Translations under genes and position numbers: made by a program
Part shown: positions 1 to 5,638 of the stretch, piece by piece
How positions within the stretch are numbered: the stretch's first letter is position 1
How the letters are laid out: each line of letters begins with the position of its first letter
Source of the DNA: Pseudolysobacter sp.
GTDB taxonomy: Bacteria; Pseudomonadota; Gammaproteobacteria; Xanthomonadales; Rhodanobacteraceae
DNA: 8,767 bases
Assembly: GCA_025351985.1 (NCBI GenBank)
Contig: JANXUW010000705.1
Coordinates: 1-8,767 of the forward strand
Reading direction: 5' to 3'
The notes under the pieces: generated by a model
Told to the model about the DNA's origin: nothing
The model's input: the letters and a program-made list of their open reading frames with translations, nothing else
Databases searched by the model: none

Positions 1-1
1 G

Positions 2-1156
2 CTGCGCGAGGTTTTGGCGCGCAACCCCGCCGTGCAAGCGGCGCAAGCAAAAGTGGCCGCGCAACGCGCGCGCGCGGCGGCGGCGCAACAGCCGTTGTAC
101 AACCCCGAGATCGACGTATCGGCGCAACGCGCTGATGTCAATACGCGCAGTGTCGGCATCAGCCAGGCGATCGATTGGTCGGGCAAACGTCGCGCCCGCG
201 CCGATGTCGGCGACGCCGAATTGCGCGCTGCCGAAGCCGAGCGCGATCAAGTGCATCAGCAGATCGGGCTGCAATGGCTGAGCGGACACGCCGCGTATCG
301 GGTCGCCGTCGCGCAAGTCGCGCTCGGCGGCGAGCGTGTGCGTTTGCTGCAGCAGTTTGCCGATCTCGCGCAACGGCGTTTTGCTGTCGGCGATATCCCG
401 GCGCAGGAGCGCGATCTGGCGCAACTCGCCTTGCTCGAAGCGCGCACGCAGTTCGCCGAATTGCTCGCGAATCAGGCGCAGGCGCGGCGCACGATCGTAG
501 CCGTCGGTGGTGATGCGGATTCGTTACCCGAGTTGCCGCGCGTTTTGCCGCCGGCGCAGCCAACCTCCATCGCGACATCGTTGATCGATGCTTTGCCGAC
601 GATCCGGCTGGCACGTGCGAATACCGAAATAGCGCAAGCGCGCACCACGGTCGCCGCGCGCGAACGTCGCGCCGATCCGGTGACCAGCATCAGCGCCGGT
701 CGAGTCGATACGGGTCCGCTGCGCGACAACCTGATCGGTGTGTCGTTGCGCATTCCGCTGTTCGTGCGCAACGACTATCGCGCCGAAGTGATTGCCGCGT
801 ACGCCGATGTCGATCAGGCCGATGCCAGCCTGCGCGATCAACTTCTGCGCGCGAATGCGCAGGCGAGCGAGGCCGCCGATTCCTACAACGCCTTGCGCGA
901 TGCGTCGAGCGGATGGGAAAGCAGCCACGCGCCACGCCTCGCCGAACGTGCGGTTTTGCTGCAGCGCTTGTGGCAGGCGGGTGAACTCGGCACGTCGGAT
1001 TATCTCGTGCAACTCAAGCAGAGCATCGATACCGAACTCGGCGCGACCGGCTTGCAAGCGCGCGCGTGGCAGGCATGGGCGGACTGGCTGGCGGCGAGTG
1101 GCGGGCTCAGCACCTGGCTGCATGGCAACAACAGTTTTCCATCCCCTCAGGAATGA
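2..1156 (+). CDS. czcC: TolC-family outer-membrane efflux channel, CzcC-like (5' truncated by window edge)
   Basis: This is the outer-membrane component of a tripartite heavy-metal RND pump. It would form the trimeric channel/periplasmic tunnel through which cations leave the cell. The reading frame is open from base 2 (LREVLARNPAVQAAQ), with no start codon or signal peptide visible, so the true 5' end lies upstream; 384 residues are present. Seen in the sequence: the NPAVQAA-type opening of an OEP repeat; long Ala/Gln/Arg-rich helices with low hydrophobicity; the segment GDIPAQERDLAQLAL typical of CzcC proteins; a second OEP repeat beginning near IRLARANTEIAQARTTV; and the beta-strand signature GVSLRIPLF. 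It ends 4 bp before the adaptor gene, so the two are surely co-transcribed. The family assignment is firm. The metal specificity cannot be read from this subunit. Confidence 0.92.
   Translation: MREVLARNPAVQAAQAKVAAQRARAAAAQQPLYNPEIDVSAQRADVNTRSVGISQAIDWSGKRRARADVGDAELRAAEAERDQVHQQIGLQWLSGHAAYRVAVAQVALGGERVRLLQQFADLAQRRFAVGDIPAQERDLAQLALLEARTQFAELLANQAQARRTIVAVGGDADSLPELPRVLPPAQPTSIATSLIDALPTIRLARANTEIAQARTTVAARERRADPVTSISAGRVDTGPLRDNLIGVSLRIPLFVRNDYRAEVIAAYADVDQADASLRDQLLRANAQASEAADSYNALRDASSGWESSHAPRLAERAVLLQRLWQAGELGTSDYLVQLKQSIDTELGATGLQARAWQAWADWLAASGGLSTWLHGNNSFPSPQE
1149..1152 (+). promoter_or_regulatory. Ribosome binding site of the adaptor gene
   Basis: AGGA sits 8 nt upstream of the ATG at 1161, inside the last codons of the outer-membrane gene. 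It favours 1161 over the in-frame ATG at 1167 and over the out-of-frame ATG at 1153 that overlaps the upstream stop codon. Confidence 0.6.
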
Positions 1157-1160
1157 ACCC

Positions 1161-2258
1161 ATGAACATGAAATGGTTATGCAACCTGCTGCTCGTGGTCT
1201 TGAGCACAAACGTGTTGGCGCAAGATCCAAACGTCGACGAAAGTGTCGCGACAAGCCCGCTGCTGGTCGACGCTGCCGCGCAACAACGACTCGGTATCGC
1301 CACGGCGGTCGCGGAAAAACGCACGCTGCAGGATGAGCTGCGCGCGCCGGGCGAGGTCAAAGCCAACGCTTACGCGACGGCGCTGGTTTCGCCGCGCATC
1401 GCCGCACAAATCGTGCGCCGGCATGCCCGGCTTGGCGACACCGTGAAGGTCGGTCAGGCGCTGGTCACGCTATCCAGCGTGGATGTGGCCGAAGCGCAAA
1501 GCGCGCTGATCGCAAGCGAACGCGAATGGAAACGCATGCAGGCGCTCGGCGCCGATGCGGTATCGGGCAAGCGTTATGGCGAGGCGCAAATCGGTCGCGA
1601 CCAGGCGCGCGCCAGACTGCGCGCTTATGGCGTCGGCGATGGCGAAATTGCCGCGTTGCTTAAACGCGGATCGGCCAGCGCGACCGGCGAATTCGCGCTC
1701 GTGGCGGCGCAAGCCGGACGCATCACCAGCGATGAATTTATCGTCGGCGAGCGCGTCGAACCCGGCAAGATTCTATTCACCGTGGTCGATGAAAGTACCG
1801 TCTGGGTGGAAGCGCAGCTCGCGCCCGACGCGGCCGAAAGGGTCACGCTCGGCGCGATTGTGCGCATCCTCGCGCACGGCCAGTCGCGTGCCGGCCGTGT
1901 GCTGCAGTTGACGCATCGCACGCGTGAGGCATCACGCACGACGCCGGTGCGCATCGAAGTCGGCAACGACGGCGATCGGCTGCATACCGGCGAATTCGTC
2001 GAAGCCTTCATCGCCACCACGGCCAGCGCGCAGATGCTGGTCGTGCCGACCGACGCAATCGTGCAATTGCACGGACAGTCGGTGCTGTTCGCGGAAAAGA
2101 CCAGCGGGCACTTCGAAGTGGCGCCGATCGTCGCGGGCGAGGTGCGCGGCGAATTCACTGTCGTGAAACAAGGTCTCGACGCCGGCACGCGCATCGTCAT
2201 CAAAGGTGCCTACGTTCTGAAAGCGCGGATGCTCAAATCGCAATTGGGAGACGAGTGA
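1161..2258 (+). CDS. czcB: Periplasmic adaptor subunit of heavy-metal RND pump, CzcB-like (membrane fusion protein)
   Basis: This 365-aa protein would bridge the inner-membrane pump and the outer-membrane channel. Residues 1-20 (MNMKWLCNLLLVVLSTNVLA) are a Sec signal peptide with cleavage expected after A20. Residues about 60-105 hold the first half of the lipoyl/barrel-sandwich domain (VSPRIAAQIVRRHARLGDTV). Residues 107-160 form a short helical hairpin rich in Glu/Arg/Ala. Residues 178-215 hold the second lipoyl half (AGRITSDEFIVGERVEPG). Residues 215-285 look like the beta-barrel, and residues 290-365 the membrane-proximal domain (LVVPTDAIVQLHGQSVLF). There is no His-rich tail, CusF-like domain or CusB-like Met cluster, so it resembles CzcB more than CusB. 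The start at 1161 is supported by AGGA 8 nt upstream and by the complete signal peptide. The stop overlaps a tiny downstream ORF (TGATG). The operon position supports the assignment strongly; the substrate is not evident. Confidence 0.93.
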   Translation: MNMKWLCNLLLVVLSTNVLAQDPNVDESVATSPLLVDAAAQQRLGIATAVAEKRTLQDELRAPGEVKANAYATALVSPRIAAQIVRRHARLGDTVKVGQALVTLSSVDVAEAQSALIASEREWKRMQALGADAVSGKRYGEAQIGRDQARARLRAYGVGDGEIAALLKRGSASATGEFALVAAQAGRITSDEFIVGERVEPGKILFTVVDESTVWVEAQLAPDAAERVTLGAIVRILAHGQSRAGRVLQLTHRTREASRTTPVRIEVGNDGDRLHTGEFVEAFIATTASAQMLVVPTDAIVQLHGQSVLFAEKTSGHFEVAPIVAGEVRGEFTVVKQGLDAGTRIVIKGAYVLKARMLKSQLGDE

Positions 2259-2302
2259 TGAGTGATCTTTCTTTTTCCCGCGATGGAGTACTGCGATGCT
2301 GA
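2258..2302 (+). other. 14-codon mini-ORF linking adaptor and pump genes (possible translational coupler)
   Basis: The ORF reads MSDLSFSRDGVLRC followed by TGA. Its ATG uses the last base of the adaptor stop codon (ATGA-type overlap). It has GGGAG at 2246-2250, 7 nt upstream. Its stop at 2300-2302 overlaps the beginning of the pump gene, whose ATG is at 2296, in a different frame. The layout is what one expects of a leader that carries ribosomes across the 37-bp gap and delivers them onto the pump start. The short length means chance is possible; no peptide function is claimed. Confidence 0.35.
2285..2288 (+). promoter_or_regulatory. Ribosome binding site of the pump gene
   Basis: GGAG lies 7 nt upstream of the ATG at 2296 and fixes the start of the RND pump. 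It is located inside the 14-codon mini-ORF. Confidence 0.6.
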
Positions 2303-5300
2303 ATCGTCTGGTCGAATTGTCGTTGCGATACAAAATTCTCGTACTGATCGTATTCGCCGTGATCGCATTGTTCGGTTATCGCGCGCTGCGCACCGTGCCG
2401 ATCGACGCCTTCCCCGACGTGACGCCGGTGCAGGTGAATATCTACACCGAATCGCCCGGTGTCGCCGCCGAGGATGTCGAACAACTGCTGACGTTTCCGG
2501 TCGAGTCGGCGATGGCGGGGTTGCCGAAGGTGCAGGAAATTCGCTCGGTGAGTTTGTTTGGATTGTCGTATGTCTCGGTGTATTTCGCCGACGATATGGA
2601 CGTCTATTTCGCACGCCAGCTGGTCAGCGAGCGACTGCAGGAAGTCGGTGATCGCCTGCCCGCCGGTTACGGCAAACCCGGTATGGGACCGAATACGTCC
2701 GGTCTCGGCCAGGTGTTCTGGTACACGGTGGAGCGTGCCGACAGCAAACTCGCCGACACGATCAGCGACATGGATCTGCGCACCGCGCAGGACTGGACCG
2801 TGCGACTGATGTTACGCACCGCGCCAGGTGTCGATGACGTGACTTCGTGGGGCGGTGGCGAGCGCCAGTTTCAGGTACAGCTCGATCCGCTCAAGCTGAT
2901 CAAGCACCAGCTCGGTTTCAAGCAGGTGATGGAAGCGCTGCAGGACAACAACGGCCAGGTCGGCGGCAATTCGATCAACGTCGGTCGCGAGCAATATCTG
3001 GTGCGCGGCCTCGGCCTGGTGAAAAACGCCGAGGACATCGGCGCAATCGTGCTCAAGAGCGACGACGGCAATCCGGTCTACATGCGTGATGTCGCGCAGA
3101 TCGTGCCCGGCCCCGCCGCGCGTTTCGGCGCGGTGACGCGCGATGGCAACGAGGTCGTGCTCGGCATGGCGCTCGCGCGCATCGGCGAGAATGCAAAATC
3201 GGTGGTCGCTGGCGTCAAGGCGAAACTCGACAGCGTGCGCAGCGCGTTGCCGCCGGGCGTGGTGCTCAAGCCGATTTACGATCGCACCGATCTCGTCGAC
3301 AAAGCCGTGGGCACAGCGGTGCGTGCGTTGATCGAAGGCGCGTTGCTGGTCGCGCTGATCCTGTTTCTGTTTCTCGGCGAATTGCGTTCGGCACTGGTGG
3401 TGATCGTGACCTTGCCGATGGCGATGTTGATCGCGTTCATCGGCATGGACAAGATGGGTTTGTCGGCCAACTTGATGTCGCTTGCCGGGCTGGCGATCGG
3501 CATCGGCATGATGGTCGACGGCGCCGTGGTGATGATCGAAAACGTGTTCCGGCTGATGGCCGAACGGCGTGCCCGCGGCGAACCGGTCGATCGAACTGCC
3601 ACGGTACTGACGGCCGCGCGCGAGGTGGCCAATCCGATCGCGTTTGCGATCGGCATCATCATCGTGGTGTTCCTGCCGTTGTTCAGTCTGGAGGGTCTGG
3701 AAGGCAAGTTGTTCAAGCCGATGGCGATCACGATCAGCCTGGCAATGGCGGGCTCGCTGCTGCTAGCGCTGACGCTGGTGCCGGTGCTGGCATCAGTGAT
3801 TTTGCGACCCGGCGAAGAGAAAGATACGCGACTGGTCGCATGGTTGAAGCGAGGTTATGCGCCGCTGCTGGCCTGGGCGCTCGCGCGCAAGCGCACGACG
3901 CTCACCATCGCGGGCGCGGCGCTGGTTTTCAGCCTTGCGTTATTCCCGTTTCTCGGCAAGGAATTCATGCCGCAACTGCAGGAAGGTTCGATCATGTGGC
4001 GGGTTACCTTGATCCCGTCGACATCGCTCGATGAATCGATCGCGGTATCGAAAACCATCGCCGATGCGTTCAAGAAATTCCCCGAAGTCGAGACCACGCT
4101 GGCAATGATCGGCCGCGCCGAGAAAGGCGAAACCGCCGACGTCAACTACATGGAAATCTACACCGCGCTCAAACCGCCGGAGACATGGAAAACCGGCCGC
4201 GATATCGGCGCGCTCGAACGCGCGATGCAGCAAACGCTGGCCGAGGTGGTGCCGAATACGGTGCCGAGTTTTACCCAGCCGATCCAGATGCGGGTCGAGG
4301 AATTGATCTCCGGCGTACGCGCGACGCTGGCGTTGAAACTGTACGGCGAAGATCTGGCCGAGCTCGATCGACAAAGCCAGGCGCTGAAGGCGGTGCTCGC
4401 GAAAATTCCCGGCGTGGCCGATCTTTCGCTGGAAGCGAATCTGGGTAAACCGCAGATCAAGGTGACGGCGGATCGCGAGGCACTCGCACGCTACGGGTTG
4501 AATGCGCAGGACGTGCTGACTGTGGTGCGCAACGGCATCGGCGGCGAGGCGGTTGGCATGTTGCTGGATGGCATCAAGCGGTTTGCCATTGCGGTGCGTC
4601 TTGACGATGTGTCGAAGGCCTCGGTCGAATCGATTCGGCAAATTCCGCTGCGCAGTTCGAGCGGTGCGATCGTGGCGCTCGGCCAGGTCGCCGCGATCGA
4701 CGTGACCGAAGGTTATTCTTTCGTGCGCCGCGAACAGCTGCAGCGGTATGCCGTGATCCAGATGGATGTGCGCGGTCGTGACATCGACGGTTTCGTGCGA
4801 GAAGCCAATGCCGCGATCGAGCAGCAGGTGAAACTGCCCGCGGGTTACTGGACCGAATGGGGCGGCGCATTTGCCAATCAGCAACGCGCGATGGCGAAGC
4901 TCGCACTGATCGTGCCGGCGACGATTTTTTTCATTTTTATCCTGCTGTACACCGCGTTCAATTCGGTGCGGCACGCGATGTTGATCCTGGCCAACGTGCC
5001 GTTTGCCACGATCGGCGGCATTCTCGCGCTCGCGCTTACGCGGCAATATCTGTCGGTGCCGTCGGCGATCGGATTCATCGCCGTGTTCGGTGTCGCGATG
5101 TTGAACGGCATCGTGCTCGTGAGTTTCCTCAACGAGTTGCGCGGTCGCGGTTTGTCGATACGCGAGGCAGTGCTGCGTGGCACCGCGCTGCGCCTGCGTC
5201 CAGTGCTGATGACGGCGAGCGTGGCGATACTCGGTATCGTGCCGATGTTTCTCGCCTCGGGCGTCGGCGCGGAAACGCAGCGTCCGCTTGCGGCCGTGGT

Positions 5301-5412
5301 GATCGGCGGATTGCTCACTTCTACCTTGCTCACGCTGGCGTTGTTGCCGGTGCTGTACGAATGGATCGAGGAGCGGGCGGCGCGTCGACAACGTCAGGAG
5401 GACATCGTATGA
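2296..5412 (+). CDS. czcA: Heavy-metal efflux RND permease, CzcA-like (HME family)
   Basis: This complete 1,038-aa inner-membrane pump is the usual size for HME-RND proteins; it would export metal cations by proton antiport as a trimer. Residues 14-29 are TM1, followed by the hallmark RTVPIDAFPDVTP and a first porter loop to about 335. TM2-TM6 lie at about 340-500, with an amphipathic stretch and TM7 near 515-552, the second porter loop at about 555-865, and TM8-TM12 at about 868-1022. TM4 reads IGIGMMVDGAVVMIEN (401-416): D408 and E415, known to be essential in Cupriavidus CzcA, are present at identical numbering, but the D402 equivalent is Gly. At positions aligned by eye to the CusA methionines 573, 623 and 672 stand R569, Y618 and E669; E620 aligns with CusA E625. 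A Cu/Ag role is therefore unlikely, and a divalent metal is the better guess. The start is set by GGAG 7 nt upstream. Its stop overlaps the ATG of the PII-like remnant. Confidence 0.96.
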   Translation: MLNRLVELSLRYKILVLIVFAVIALFGYRALRTVPIDAFPDVTPVQVNIYTESPGVAAEDVEQLLTFPVESAMAGLPKVQEIRSVSLFGLSYVSVYFADDMDVYFARQLVSERLQEVGDRLPAGYGKPGMGPNTSGLGQVFWYTVERADSKLADTISDMDLRTAQDWTVRLMLRTAPGVDDVTSWGGGERQFQVQLDPLKLIKHQLGFKQVMEALQDNNGQVGGNSINVGREQYLVRGLGLVKNAEDIGAIVLKSDDGNPVYMRDVAQIVPGPAARFGAVTRDGNEVVLGMALARIGENAKSVVAGVKAKLDSVRSALPPGVVLKPIYDRTDLVDKAVGTAVRALIEGALLVALILFLFLGELRSALVVIVTLPMAMLIAFIGMDKMGLSANLMSLAGLAIGIGMMVDGAVVMIENVFRLMAERRARGEPVDRTATVLTAAREVANPIAFAIGIIIVVFLPLFSLEGLEGKLFKPMAITISLAMAGSLLLALTLVPVLASVILRPGEEKDTRLVAWLKRGYAPLLAWALARKRTTLTIAGAALVFSLALFPFLGKEFMPQLQEGSIMWRVTLIPSTSLDESIAVSKTIADAFKKFPEVETTLAMIGRAEKGETADVNYMEIYTALKPPETWKTGRDIGALERAMQQTLAEVVPNTVPSFTQPIQMRVEELISGVRATLALKLYGEDLAELDRQSQALKAVLAKIPGVADLSLEANLGKPQIKVTADREALARYGLNAQDVLTVVRNGIGGEAVGMLLDGIKRFAIAVRLDDVSKASVESIRQIPLRSSSGAIVALGQVAAIDVTEGYSFVRREQLQRYAVIQMDVRGRDIDGFVREANAAIEQQVKLPAGYWTEWGGAFANQQRAMAKLALIVPATIFFIFILLYTAFNSVRHAMLILANVPFATIGGILALALTRQYLSVPSAIGFIAVFGVAMLNGIVLVSFLNELRGRGLSIREAVLRGTALRLRPVLMTASVAILGIVPMFLASGVGAETQRPLAAVVIGGLLTSTLLTLALLPVLYEWIEERAARRQRQEDIV
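5396..5401 (+). promoter_or_regulatory. Strong ribosome binding site in front of the broken PII-like gene
   Basis: A full AGGAGG lies within the last codons of the pump gene, 7 nt before the ATG at 5409. It is the best Shine-Dalgarno match in the operon, yet it now leads only to a six-residue peptide. Confidence 0.7.
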
Positions 5413-5543
5413 AAGCGATCGCGGCGTAGGTTCACCGCTCCCGCGCCGCCGACGTCACCGAGGCGTTGGCGGCAGCCGGGTTCAACAAGCTGTCGGCCTC
5501 GGACGTCAAAGGCTTACTTCAAACGCTCGACGGCGCGGAGCAG
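5409..5543 (+). pseudogene. Remnant of a PII-like (PF00543-type) regulator linked to metal efflux, amber codon and 3' deletion
   Basis: The ATG overlaps the pump stop codon (ATGA) and has an AGGAGG 7 nt upstream, so this was the fourth gene of the operon. Translation gives MKAIAA, then TAG at 5427-5429, then in the same frame VHRSRAADVTEALAAAGF and SASDVKGLLQTLDGAEQ. From memory, PII-like proteins encoded next to CzcA/CusA-type pumps (the group called PII-NG) start MKxxxAYVHRSRxADVxEAL and continue with xVKGxLxxLDxxEQxYSVELG. The amber codon stands where Tyr (TAC/TAT) is expected, one substitution away. Similarity stops at about 5543, roughly codon 45 of about 100-105, and only 18 nt later an inverted repeat begins, so the 3' half is missing. 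The rest of the frame is uninterrupted, which suggests recent decay. The family call rests on remembered sequence patterns and operon position. Confidence 0.75.
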
Positions 5544-5561
5544 GCTACTCAAGATAAAGCA

Positions 5562-5581
5562 CCCCGCCGCAAACGGCGGGG
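5562..5581 (-). terminator. GC-rich hairpin, likely intrinsic terminator (8-bp stem)
   Basis: The arms CCCCGCCG (5562-5569) and CGGCGGGG (5574-5581) are perfectly complementary around a 4-nt loop (CAAA on the + strand, TTTG on the - strand). Read on the - strand, the stem is followed by TGCTTTATCTT, a reasonable U-rich tract, so it should stop transcripts coming from the Ig-repeat gene. On the + strand it is followed by AATAGA, without a U-tract. GGGG at 5578-5581 can alternatively pair with CCCC at 5588-5591. Confidence 0.6.
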
Positions 5582-5593
5582 AATAGACCCCGT

Positions 5594-5630
5594 GCAGCGA
5601 TTGAATCCGGTGAAACGATTCAATCGCTGC
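5594..5630. terminator. Perfect 14-bp inverted repeat between convergent genes (bidirectional terminator or element-end remnant)
   Basis: The arms GCAGCGATTGAATC (5594-5607) and GATTCAATCGCTGC (5617-5630) flank a 9-nt loop. With two G-U wobbles and two further C-G pairs the stem extends to 5590-5634. It starts 8 nt past the stop codon of the - strand gene and lies about 180 nt past the pump stop on the + strand. The U-tracts are weak (TCTTATT on the + side). It probably works together with the neighbouring GC-rich hairpin. Confidence 0.55.
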
Positions 5631-5638
5631 GTGGCGTC

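Noticed and set aside
524..1366. 280-codon open frame on the - strand across the channel/adaptor junction
   Set aside because: It is antisense to two recognised genes, has a biased Arg/Ala composition and no recognisable motif.
3940..5391. 483-codon open frame on the - strand inside the pump gene
   Set aside because: It is antisense to a fully convincing RND pump. The translation is rich in His, Arg and Gln with no domain or signal, which is the usual shadow in GC-rich DNA.
2296..5412. Calling the pump CusA (Cu+/Ag+ efflux)
   Set aside because: The three CusA metal-binding methionines are absent by eye alignment, and TM4 reads DGAVVMIEN, not DAAIVMIEN.
5544..5634. IS200/IS605-type element end, suggested by TCAA near a hairpin
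   Set aside because: No transposase, accessory gene or second end is present. A four-base match next to a hairpin is expected by chance, so only the inverted repeats are reported.
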